From Nageia nagi (lineage: Eukaryota > Pinophyta): 64,000 bases of DNA. This document shows positions 36,701 through 47,199 of this stretch, one piece after another (position 1 is the stretch's first letter; each line of letters opens with the position of its first letter). The notes below the pieces were generated by a model. It saw only the letters and a list, made by a program, of their open reading frames with translations, did not search any database and was not told the origin of the DNA. The stretch lies in the NCBI GenBank assembly GCA_050084985.1, contig JBITNC010000001.1, positions 24,800,001 to 24,864,000 of the forward strand, written 5' to 3'. The translations under genes and the position numbers were made by a program.

Positions 36701-37424
36701 TAAAAAATCCTTGGTAGAGAAAGTTGGTGAAAAAATGATAACATTATCTAACTTGCACCTACTCAAGGAACAAGCAATCCAGGCCATTAAAGAATTTCAT
36801 GCTCAATGTGCTCTCCATAAGCAAACTTTGGACATATCCAAGAAAGTATTAGAGAGAATGCAAGTTTAATTGAGGATTCTAATTGAAAAAGAGTTCACAA
36901 TGGTATTCCTAAGGCCTAAGTAGTCTTATCAAAAAAGAATCCAAGAAATCTATGATCTCCAAAGCTTGGTATTCAATATGGATCTAAATAAACACTAGCT
37001 CATAACAGAGCTAGGATTTGTTAATAAATTCTTTAATTCTTAAGTTGAAATAAAATCTCCTTAAATATGGAAGGAGGAGAATGTACAAGGTAGTGCTACT
37101 AATTGGGTAGCAAATACCATTCAATTTTTAAAGCAATCTTTCTCTGAGAAATAAATCTCAAATTTATAGCAAATAAATGATTTGGCTCAGGAAGCCATTG
37201 TAAAAATTTTGCATGTTGAAAAGTTAAATAATATCTTAGAATGGTTGTATTTAGATATTGAGGATATAAAGCAATGCCTCATCCTCTCACAACTTGATTA
37301 TAAATAATTGATTAAACTCAATAAAAAGATGCAAGCATTCCTCCCCTAAGATATGATGGTAGTAATTGAAACTACAACCAGATCTTCTTTAGGACCAGGA
37401 CAAGTCATTGGGAGTAGTAGTTAA
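33749..37424 (+). pseudogene. Element 4 extra ORF after integrase (about 1,200 codons, sense strand)
   Basis: Three frames linked by frameshifts give a continuous protein-like reading. It begins MGVISHMDTWRANPSRVILR and RRDVMIDQGLTYYVLYES (33749-33958). It continues with LQALAVILGKKTQIEANEAM and EAGLPIEPTSSSNALVPIDL (34252-34779), a Lys/Glu/Pro-rich middle (35400-36230) and a long coiled-coil-like part (36234-36869; SLQSMETKIGKLNKKVDQYK). It ends after RSSLGPGQVIGSSS at 37424, just before the 3' LTR. At least 25 stops break it. Composition and frame coherence show it was coding. I do not recognise the globular N-terminal half. It may be the element's own third protein or captured host sequence. 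Confidence 0.65.
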
Positions 37425-37425
37425 T

Positions 37426-38912
37426 TGATTCTTTTTTCTAGTAGTTTGATACCCTTGAGAGCCACCAAAATATTTTATTTATCTAAATAATATTCAAAAT
37501 TTGTGTAAGCAAGCCTTGAAAGAGATAGTAAGTGCTATAGATTCTTGAAGATCACAAATAGTGCTCGACTATTTCTAGAGATGATGACATATTGTTTTTG
37601 AAATTAGTGGGTATTAGAGAAAACCAAATCATCAGTATAGCCCAAGGATTTTATATGATAACATCACACTTTTTTATGAAAATCATTGGGTCCTAGAGAA
37701 AACAAAATTATCAGTAGAACTTGAGGATTTTAGGAGATGATGTCACACATCTTTATGAAAATTAGTAGGTCCTAAAGAAGACTAGATCATTAATAAAGCT
37801 TCAAAGAAGAACATAGAGCCTACCAAGGGAATAGAAGAGTAATGTATGAGAAAGAACACCTAGTTCCACTTCATATTAAGTGTTTTACCCCCAAGGCCCT
37901 ATTAATGTGTCGCCACCAACTCATTTCCACATAATAGTGGTAGTTCTTCTCGATCTAAGAAAACATAATATCTACCAACCATCATTACTTTGATTACTAA
38001 CATCCATAGTATACATCATACATATTGCACAAAAGTAGATGGAGGCTAATCAAATATAGAATCAAATCATACCAATCAACATGTAATCAAATAACTGCTC
38101 AATCTACCATAGTACTACTTTCAATCAGCAATAGTTCTAAACTCAATCAGCTACAAGGTTCTGAAAGGAGTAGTCAACAACATGTCAAAAAAAATATAAC
38201 TCTATGGACATGGTTGACCAAAAGTTACAAATTCCCAAAAGATCTAGAAAATTTGGATAGTTAATATTGATTTAAACTTGTATATTGTACAATCTAATAT
38301 AGTTGTAACATTTATGTAAATAACACTGTTGTAGCTATTTCATTTAATACTAGTAATAATATATGTTAATGAGATCCAACCACCCAAAAGGGGAGGAAGT
38401 TGTATAAATAGCTAGGTTTTAGAAGTTAGAAAGGTTAGACATTCTAACACATTTGCATGATCTATAAGAGCAATTCACATATGATAATACAAACAGATAA
38501 TACTTTACCCTCTTACAACAAAGTGGCTATTATTGCTTTTGTGAATGTTATGTATAAAATTTTTACTTCAAATTATGGCTATGTATTATGATTACAAGAC
38601 CCCAAGGCTAAGGTAGTATACTATTCTTAATCTTGGCTATGGATTACCACCTATGCTACAATGTTTGGGTTGTAAATTTCCCATTTTAGTTGTTCATTTA
38701 TTTATCTTTGTCTTGTTACTCTTTACCTTTTTATCTCTTTCCTATTACTTTTGACATCAAACATAGATAGGATCTAGCCTATAACCTAAAGATTGAGCAA
38801 AAGATTTACATGAGCACATTCCCACCACCTTTTGTTCTCTCAAAGAACCTATTATTGTAGGAAGTGTACAACACAACCAGACCAAATCCTTAAGGTTACA
38901 CTATACTAATCA
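37426..38912 (+). repeat. Element 4 3' LTR
   Basis: Partner of the left LTR, nearly the same length. It begins just after the stop of the extra ORF and a purine-rich GGGAGTAGTAG (37410-37420) that may be the PPT. TATAAATAG lies at about 38403. Confidence 0.85.
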
Positions 38913-41232
38913 ACAAATCCATGTCATATGAAGGATTGCAATAAATGACTATGAGAGATGGGGTGAAAATGACATAACATAGGCATGGCATGATTAATAG
39001 ATTAGTGTATTGTATGATGGGTGAAAGAAATAGAAAATAAAGAATCCCAATAGAAAATATTTTGTGCTATTATATGGGTGATGTAAATACATCAAATGAC
39101 TCATGAGGGTGTAATGATGGTGAACCACAAAATGTAATAATTCGATATAAGAATGTATTGACACAAGTATTGAATGTAATCCTCCATATTAAGTATAGTC
39201 TAGAAAATAAGCAAATGAGGTTTTGGAGAAACTCTTTGTCAGGTATTTCATAAATTAAGTAGGTTCCTTAACATGGTTCATGATAAATGATAATGCTTTC
39301 CCAAAAGGAATTTTTGAGGGCATGATAAGCTTGACCAAATTTATCCAAAAGACTCAAAAAATGTTGCCATAAATGGGATTTTATGTTGCACACCATCAAG
39401 TAAATCATGAAAATGGTCTGTATCTATATCTATTGATGGTGCATGACTCTGTATATGAGTACTAGGGAATGTACAAGGTGAACTTGTGGTGTGAAGGGAA
39501 GAAAATTCCCAAGGAATGGGTGGGATATGAAATGGATAAACAATACATTGGTTTATAGGTTTAGAAACAAAATGAGGAGGCTCATGATGTATGTGTGTTG
39601 AATGTAACTAACCACTTGCAATATTATATGCAAACTTTAGAGATTGAAGAAGTCTATATAAACAAAATATATTTAAAGCTTTTATTTGCATGAAAATAAT
39701 TAGTAAGCATGAAAATATTTCAAGCAATATATATATATGTACAAGATATTACATTTTTATATATTTTTTAATATTTTATTTTTTTCACAACACAAAATGA
39801 TTTACAATCCTCAAATGGCATTGTTATATGGATTTCATACAAATGACCCAATGGCCATGACTTAAGTGGTAATATTAAGGAGGTCTCAATTGAAAGTGAA
39901 TATTTCCATATTTGAGGATGGATGGTTGGAAGCGAATGAGAAATGAAATAAGTGGTGGAGGTTTTAACATGGGTGATGGTCTAGGTTTTGGCTTAAACTT
40001 TCTAATGACTCTCTTGGGTTCCATAGATGAAGTTGAAGCTTCATTATGTACCTTAGGGAGCATAAAAAAGAAGGTATATATGTAGGGAATAATGAAATAA
40101 ATGGTGGTAGTATCAGTGGTAGTGGAGAAGTTGATAACAAAACTATGGTATGAAACTCCCTACAATGACAATGGTGCTCCTACTATCTATCATCTTTAAA
40201 TAATGGTTTTGAATAGCCTTATTAATTCATTTTATTTCATTGAGGCATTGAACAATTCATTCAAATCATGTTTTTCCATTTAGAGGTTTCTTTATGCAAC
40301 AAATTTTACTAAATAATGAACTACAGTCATATACAATTTTATCATTTGTGAAATATGGCATGAGATAGGATAATACTTGATCAAAAATGATTGTAGTTTG
40401 GGAGAAAGAATGTCCCATAAATTTGATATTGATATCTTCAACATAATCTATCAAAATTTTTGATTTATTATAATGCCAATGTAAATGGAACCATTATAAT
40501 GAAATGATTTTAGATTCTTGTTCCATTCATATTTCTTCAGCTTTAACTTTGATTACAAATTTTGAATAATTTATTTTCAATTCCTATGCATTTGATGTAC
40601 AGTTTTCAAAATATTTCATGGATATCACTAATTACATTTCTCTCAACAAATTAAGAAAATGAGAAATAAGTGTAGAAGGTGTTTTTTGAAGTAACTTCAT
40701 ATAAACATCTCCTTTATATCTATCTATGAAATTTTGGCCAATGTAATCAAACTAAAAATGTGTTTATTTTGGGACTTCTAGTCTTTTCGTTATTTGAATT
40801 TTCCCTTGATAATTATGAAAAGAAGAGAGAAAAAAATTGAATTCATTCAAGAAAATTATTGATTAATATTTTGTTTTATCTCTTTTGAATATCAAGGTTT
40901 GGAGATAAACATGGTAGAAAATTCATATATTAGTTTTAGATGACATAGGTCTCTAGTAAGATGACTTATCCATTCAAATATTCTATCTAGATTTTGGGGA
41001 TTATGAATTACAATATATAACACCCAATTATTGAAAGAGAAGTCTAATAGAATTCTAGGTGTAGTTGTAGGCCAATATAAGCATAACAAATTTATATTGT
41101 GTATTTGTTCTTGATAATTTAAATAGCCAAAAAAGTACATAACTTTATCTAAATATATATAAAGATAGTCTTGTTTAACACAAATTTTCCATCCATAAAA
41201 TTTACCTAAAAACTACTTCAAGGCTAGGTCTT
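38913..41232 (-). pseudogene. Element 6 further ORF after integrase (unidentified)
   Basis: Several minus-strand pieces look coding: LNYQEQIHNINLLCLYWPTT and QNLDRIFEWISHLTRDLCHL (41140-40892), MIDYVEDINIKFMGHSFSQT and DQVLSYLMPYFTNDKIVYDC (40454-40266), RVIRKFKPKPRPSPMLKPPP (about 40020-39960), then HDLLDGVQHKIPFMATFF (about 39420-39360). I do not recognise a family. Position and strand make it the continuation of element 6 beyond the element 5 insertion, and it seems cut at 38912 by the end of element 4. It could also be an independent older insertion. Confidence 0.5.
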
Positions 41233-41364
41233 TCTGTATGTCAATATCTAATCAAAGAAAATTCCATGATCCTTAGAAAGTAAATTATGTAAGTTGAGAA
41301 ATAGCTCTATCCCCCAAATACCTAAGCTTTTTAAGCCATGATATTTATTGTATTCCTCTTCTTT
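41233..41364 (-). repeat. Direct flanking repeat A, left copy
   Basis: 132 bp ending exactly at the left LTR of element 5. Roughly 80% identical by eye to 46874-47007. On the minus strand it reads LGIWGIELFLNL and NLLSKDH, so it appears to have been coding. Confidence 0.75.
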
Positions 41365-42630
41365 TGTGATGCCCCTTTGCATGGTTGTAATTAATTATGA
41401 GACCCAATGGGTTTCTCTTATAATATATTTAATTAATGCATTGTACTTTCATGTTTGTAACTTGGGATAGAAGACTTAATGGATCAATGGACCCCATTGT
41501 GAGCCTCAAGTGGGACATATTCCTCCCAAGCTTAGATTAGGTGTAACTATTGTACTTGGAGATCTTGATCTTGATTGTGGAAATCTTAAGGTCTATTACT
41601 ACACTTTTATGGATGGATAGGCACCTATGTGTATATGCCAACCTTAGGGAGGCTACCATACCCCCAAATTGGCCCAAAATGACACATAGACCCCCATGCA
41701 TGACCTTGACCCATGTAGGCATGCATAGGGCTATTATACCCCCAATTTGGCACTTAATGCACTATAAGCCCTCATGTTGGCATGCTTAACCCCTAGGCAC
41801 TCATGTTGGGCATTCTACCCCAAAAGAAGATAACATTGGGATTAAGGAGACAAGTGATGACTCCAAGGTGAGATTCAAATAGGGTTAAGTGTGTAAAGAG
41901 ATATTGAAGCCTCATTACTTTATATACTTGATTATTATTATACTTCATATCATCTAGAGGATAAGAAGACTTAATGGTGCTAAGCACATCTCTTAGGTGC
42001 AAAATCTAGGAGGGATTTCAAATTGAGGGATCTTGATTATCTACGACATTGGTGCAGCACCCTTCACTATCTGATGGTATTATAACATATAACTTCTACT
42101 TTCTATGGTTAGTCATGATTTGAGGAGACCTCCTTTAGTAGAGAGGATTCAAATTATGAGGAAGCGATACTATCCCATGGTTTTGATATCATTCCAGTAG
42201 TGAGAGACATTTGGTTATGCCCTATTTGGCTCCTTAAAGGCCAATGTCATCCCTTATATATCATATATAAAGTTGTTGGGGTATTGTATCTCATACTTTT
42301 TATTGTGTATACTTATCTTATGCATCATTGGATTACCATTGCTTGTGTATGTTGGTATTGGCCAAATGTTGGCATTGTAAAGTGTTATTCATTGATGTAT
42401 ACTTGTATTGGTCAAATGTTACCATCAGGGTGTTGTTAATGCTTGATATTGGATCCCTAACTTAGACATTGGCATATTTGCATTGTAATAACTTGAAGTG
42501 TAATCCCTAACCCTAACATTGCCACATTGAGGTATTATATACTTGAAATTGATACCCTAGGCATAACATTAGGGTTTACTAGTTTAAATTTGCTAATATT
42601 GCACTTGAGTTATATTTGGGATCTCTATAA
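41365..42630 (+). repeat. Element 5 5' LTR
   Basis: Starts TGTGATGCCCC and aligns with 45604-46873. It is rich in short internal repeats of CCCCCATGTTGGCAC-like words (41640-41830). ORFs in it (41537-41722, 41550-41789, 41793-42002) are LTR shadows, matched by one at 46028-46237. Confidence 0.85.
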
Positions 42631-42642
42631 TGGTATCAAATC
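42631..42642 (+). promoter_or_regulatory. Element 5 PBS-like site
   Basis: TGGTATCAAATC at the end of the left LTR, two changes from the initiator-Met-tRNA PBS. Confidence 0.65.
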
Positions 42643-42716
42643 TTGGATTTGATCATCCTATGTATGATACCTATAGTTGATCATTATTATGTACTAGATC
42701 CAAGATTCGAAGAGAG

Positions 42717-44260
42717 ATGGAATCCATTAGGAAAAGTCAAAGGTTACATACTATAGAGATACCTTCTAGGGCCATCCATGAGGAGGATATTCAATAATGG
42801 AGGAATGAGGTATAGAATGAAGGAGCATTCGAAGAGGAAGAAGAGACACCAAGGGAGAGATCAAGAGCCACTAAGAGAAAAAGTGCAAATCTAATTTAGG
42901 AATCCACCCTTGAATAAAAGTGTAATGAGTTCATTTTGGTTATCCACATCATGATCAAAGTCATTACCACCTAGCAATGATAATCGAATAGGCATATGGG
43001 ATTTCATGAGGAGCTTGAGAGATAGATTAGCCACCCATGTTCCACTAGATATGACAAAGGGGATTTGAATGAGGAGGATTGGAAAAATTGATAGTTGAGC
43101 ATGAGGAGATCCCATAGTTTGATATATAAGGATTCAACTCACCACATATCTATGGGGAATCCATAACCACATTTTTGATGTTCTATTCACATCGAAGGAG
43201 GATGTTTGCAAGATGGAGGATCAACTTTTCATCCCCAATCCATCCAAACCCATGTTTATGAAGAAGTATAGGAAGAGATGAAGAATAGGGTTCTTGGCCC
43301 ATTGGAGCTGAATTAGATTTTCAAGGAGTATTGTATGTTGGATCTAAGATTGATAAGAGATATAAACTTCAATGGCTACCTAGAAATCCTAAGGTTGAAG
43401 GAGAGTAGTTCACATGATCTAGAAACTCCAAACAACTCATGGAATGATAAGAGGTACCTAAAACATAAAATCATTAAGATGTTGGTACAAATGTATGATG
43501 AAAAGAAGATGATAGCTAGAGCATAGTTGCATCAGATACAAAATTATTTCACCTTGAGCCCACATATGGTGGAGGAGGATGCAATTTATATCATATACTT
43601 GCATTTTGAGGGTGATTCCCTATAGTGGTGGCAACATAAAGTGATTATCCAAGGTTACTCCCTCATCACCTCCTTTTATGAGTTTGCCTAATGATTGATC
43701 AAGAGGTTTGATTAGAAGAAGGAGAATGAATACTTATGAGATTTGACATCATTGAGGCAACAAGGAGCATTAGATGAGTATGTTTTAAAGTTTTAAAAGA
43801 TTACAATCATGATCCACTACATTCCAGATGAACAATTGATATTCCTCTTTATCTAAGATTTGATGGAACTATTGTAAGGAATGGTCAAGGTATCCTCTCC
43901 TAAGAACATTAATGACACCATTAGGGTTGTGTATGATATTGAGGTGAAGGTGACATCCCTCAAGGGAGGGAAAATTTACAAAGGGCCAATTACATGGAAG
44001 CCTTTTGACAATAAATAAGGGCCTAAAAGGAAAATTCCTTTCCACCACCTCAAACAAATCAATTTGATGCAACCACTCAAAGGAAGTTGAGAAAAGAAGG
44101 CAAGTGCTTCTACTATAAGAAGATTTAGGAGGTGAGACACCATTATCAGGGAAAGAGACATGTTCATTACATAAAGGTATTTTTGAAATATGAGTTAGAT
44201 GATTTGATATGGAAATTAGAGTAGATACCCTAGATTAAGAGGTACCTTAGGATAAGGGTA
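42717..44260 (+). pseudogene. gag: Element 5 Gag
   Basis: An ATG at 42717 gives MESIRKSQRLHTIEIPSRAI, a basic and acidic N-terminal part with stops. The capsid domain is readable at about 43335-43860: FTLSPHMVEEDAIYIIYLHF, WWQHKVIIQGYSLITSFYEF, then DLTSLRQQGALDEYVLKF and IPDEQLIFLF match Retrotrans_gag. A zinc-knuckle remnant (GKCFYYKK followed by VRHHYQGKRH) lies near 44100-44160. Stops and frameshifts are frequent. Confidence 0.75.
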
Positions 44261-44329
44261 CATTAGGGAGCATGATCAATTCACTACATAGGGTGAAGAA
44301 GTACCTCACACTGAATATCATTGGATAAA

Positions 44330-44640
44330 AAAATAGATAAGATGTGATGGTCTTGATCAATCCAAGAGCATCCTACAAATTCATCAATGTAATCTTTGTA
44401 GAAAATAAGAACTTGAATACCAAGGGATTTGAGCGATTCATAGTTTCTAATGTTAATGGAAAACTCACATTAGTAGATCACATCATTTAGAGTTTTGGTG
44501 TGAGGTTGTAGAGTTGTATAATTAGAGAATATTTATACATATACCCTTCAAAGGAGCATGTGGATATTTGATTTAGGTTATATTTACACCAATTATCAAA
44601 TATCCACTAAGTTTCAAGATCAATGGGAAGACCCACACAT
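44330..44640 (+). pseudogene. pol: Element 5 aspartic protease remnant
   Basis: DVMVLINPRASYKFINVIFV matches the D-S-G-A-T-H-x-F-I region of Gypsy proteases with the catalytic Asp changed to Asn and Ser-Gly lost. GFERFIVSNVNGKLTLVDHI and FGVRL continue the family pattern. No RT follows; the next readable part is the minisatellite. Confidence 0.7.
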
Positions 44641-44795
44641 TGCAAGGGATTAGAGATGATTATCTATAGCTAGAAAATAAATGGCTAGAGGTGATTGAGT
44701 GGTGCTAGAATAAGGAAGTAGAAGATGGACCCATGTTTGGAGAAGAGGAGGTTCAACAAGAGATGAGGGGAAATGGGGAGCTCCCATACCCCATG

Positions 44796-45240
44796 TTGAT
44801 CCTTGGAAGGAATTTTCATCTCATTTTAGGTATTTGGAATCCTTACCATTAAACATTGAGCCTTGGGGAGCTTGGATATCCCATGTTGGGATCTAGGAGA
44901 GCTAGACATCCCATATTGAGATTTAGGGAGTTTGGTCACCTAACATTGAATCTTGGAGAGACTAGGCATCCCACATTGAGCTTTAATGAGTTTGGGCACT
45001 TGATGTTGAGCCTTGGAGGGGTTGGGTATCCCACAATGAGCTTCATTGGTGATGGTTAAACAACATTGAGCATGAGGGAGGTTGCATTCCCCTCACATGA
45101 TATATTTGAGTCAAGGAGTAACATGTTGAAATTAAGAAGGTATGCATTCCTAATGATGAGCCAATTAGAAGATGGGAACCCACATTGGTGGATGGGAAGA
45201 TTTATTACTTCACACTAGCTATGGAGGGATTTTAAAATCC
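44796..45240 (+). repeat. 30-bp minisatellite in element 5 (10-residue coding repeat)
   Basis: Ten consecutive units start at exact 30-base steps: 44796, 44826, 44856, 44886, 44916, 44946, 44976, 45006, 45036 and 45066. About four more degenerate units follow to near 45240, with one base lost in the step to 45125. A typical unit is TTGAGCCTTGGGGAGCTTGG followed by ATATCCCATG. In one frame the central units (44856-45059) stay open and encode a 10-residue repeat of the form LSLGELGYPM / LRFREFGHLT. Confidence 0.9.
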
Positions 45241-45585
45241 CTTATTGAAGCTTTGATATGATCCAACCTCACATGTAGAGCAAAGGCTACATCTTTTTTC
45301 ACTAATGATATTCTTAAGGTTCTTGTATGTACATCCCCACATAGCTATACATGCATTGAGGACCACTATGAAGTAGTTGATGAGGAATGATAGTTACAAC
45401 AAACTAGAGGGTTTGCATATTACACTAATGCAAGGATATGAGGTTTTAGCAATGTTCACCACATTGATATCTTGTATGGAGAGTATTGAAATTACATTCC
45501 ATCATCATAGACCATGACCTCTAGGACTAAAGGATTCTTGGAAGATAATATGATGCAATGTTTCACCATTGCTTGAGGGAAAGCA

Positions 45586-45600
45586 ATTTGAGAGGGGATG
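45586..45600 (+). promoter_or_regulatory. Element 5 PPT
   Basis: ATTTGAGAGGGGATG, followed by TTT and the TGTGACA start of the 3' LTR. Such a run is typical of Gypsy elements. Confidence 0.75.
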
Positions 45601-45603
45601 TTT

Positions 45604-46873
45604 TGTGACACACCCTTTGCATGGTTGTAATTAATTATGGGATCCAATAGGCTCCTCTTGTAATATATTTAATTAATGCATTATACTTTCATGTTTGTAA
45701 CTTGGGATAGAAAACTTAATGGGTCAATGGACCCCATTGTTAGTCCCAAGTAGAACATATTCCTCCCAAGATTAGGTGTTATTATTGTACTTGGAGATCC
45801 TAATATTGATTATGGAAATCCTAATGTTATTACTACACTTGGATATATGGATAGGCACCTATATGCATGCACCAACCTTGGAGAGGCTCCCATACAACCA
45901 TGTTGTCCTAGCATGATACCTAGACCCCATGCATGACCCTTTGACCCTTGTGACCATGCACATGGATCTTAGACCCCCATGTTGGCACTTAATGCACTCC
46001 AATCCCCCTCATTAGCATGCCTAATCATTAGGCACCCATGTTGGGCATTTTGGGCCCAAGGAGGCTAACATTGGGATTAAGGAGACATGTGATGACTCCT
46101 AGGTAAGATCTAGATAAGTTTAAGTGTATAAAGAGAGATTGGAGCCTCATTACTATATATACTTTATTATTATACTTCATATTGTATAGAGGACAAGAAG
46201 ACTTAGCAATGCTAAGCACATCTCTTAGGTGCAACATCTAAGAGGGATTTTAGGCTAAGGGATCCTAATTGTCTATGACATTGGTGTGACACCCTTTCCT
46301 AATTAGTGGTATTTTGAGGTATAGCTTCTACCTTCAATGGTTAGCTAGGGGGTTTTAAGAGGGCTTCTTTGATGGAGAGGATTTAGGTTCTAAGGGAGCA
46401 ATACTATCCCATGGTTTTGATATCATTATAGCAATGAGAGACATTTGGATATACCCTAGTTGGCTCCTTAGAGGCCAATGTAAACCCTATTGGACTTGGT
46501 ATTGTATTATTGTCATTCTATAACATATATACAACTGTTGAGGTATTAAATCTCATAATTTGTATTGTGTATACTTGTCTTATACATCATTGGATTACCA
46601 TTGCTTGTGTATGTTGGTATTAGCCATACATTGGTATTGTAAAGTGTTATTCATTGATGTATGCTTGTATTGGCCAAATATTACCATCTAGGTGTTATTA
46701 ATGCTTGATATTGAAGCCTTAGCTTAGATTTTGGCATATTTACATTGTAACAACTTGAAGTGGAAGCCCTACCCTAATGTTGCCATATTGAGGGATTTTA
46801 TGCTTTAAATTGATGCCCTAGGCCTAATAATAAGGTTTATTGGTTTTGATTTTCTGATATTGCACTTTTTTAA
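45604..46873 (+). repeat. Element 5 3' LTR
   Basis: Starts TGTGACACACCC after the PPT. Its 3' end loses similarity to the left LTR about 20 bases early (after GCACTT at 46861), where repeat A begins. Confidence 0.85.
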
Positions 46874-47007
46874 CTCTGTATGTTGGTAGCCAATTGAATA
46901 AAATTTTGTGATCCTTAGAAAGTAAATTCTATAAGTCTAAATATAGCTCTATCCCCCAAATGCCTAGGATTTTTAAAATGTGATATTTACCTGTATTCCT
47001 CTTCTTT
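46874..47007 (-). repeat. Direct flanking repeat A, right copy
   Basis: 134 bp starting at the right LTR end of element 5, same orientation as the left copy. On the minus strand it reads ILGIWGIELYLDL and NLLSKDHKILFNWLPTYR, continuous with the 3' part of element 6. Confidence 0.75.
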
Positions 47008-47199
47008 CCAATGAAAAATGAACACTCTTGGTCCTTTTAGTTGACATATTTTAAATCCATTTAGTTTCATTAGTTCATTTTATATTTACAATATATACAA
47101 AGAATATAAAGCAATTACTATAAAAATGATGAAGATGCATGATATTTATTGGATCATGCTCTTCATTTCCTTCTGTGTCAACTAAGTGATATGCTCCTG
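47008..47199 (-). other. 3' end of the element 6 integrase region, no further motif seen
   Basis: Sequence continuous with the element 6 pol tail. On the minus strand MSTKRTKSVHFSLERRGIQ (about 47070-47000) is open and leads into repeat A. Confidence 0.35.

Larger units (their letters stand above)
25434..38912 (+). mobile_element. Element 4: Ty3/Gypsy LTR retrotransposon (about 13.5 kb) with extra 3' ORF
   Basis: Direct repeats of about 1.49 kb (25434-26921, 37426-38912) bound a coding region in the order gag, protease, RNase H-like domain, RT, RNase H, integrase, extra ORF. The repeat ends are chosen where alignment starts at TGATT and stops near ATCA; no clear target duplication was found, so the ends are good to perhaps ten bases. 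The dual RNase H and the ORF after integrase fit the Tat branch of plant Gypsy elements. It is heavily decayed: RT has YLND in place of YLDD, and stops and frameshifts are scattered throughout. Confidence 0.88.
41365..46873 (+). mobile_element. Element 5: non-autonomous Gypsy element (gag-protease only, 5.5 kb)
   Basis: Direct repeats 41365-42630 and 45604-46873 bound an internal part of only about 3 kb. The LTR start TGTGAYRC is the common Gypsy form; a PBS-like TGGTATCAAATC follows the left LTR and a PPT precedes the right one. The internal part has gag and protease remnants and a 30-bp minisatellite, but no RT, RNase H or integrase sequence that I can find. The first 165 bp of the LTRs are about 90% identical by eye. 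It is inserted in element 6, in the opposite orientation. Confidence 0.85.

Noticed and set aside
41550-41789. Cys- and His-rich 79-codon ORF with internal repetition
   Set aside because: It lies in the element 5 LTR and mirrors short CCCCCATG-type repeats; the matching part of the other LTR does not keep it open.
43976-44167. Two overlapping minus-strand ORFs at 43869-44167
   Set aside because: They are antisense to the Gag capsid and zinc-knuckle region of element 5 and have no motif of their own.
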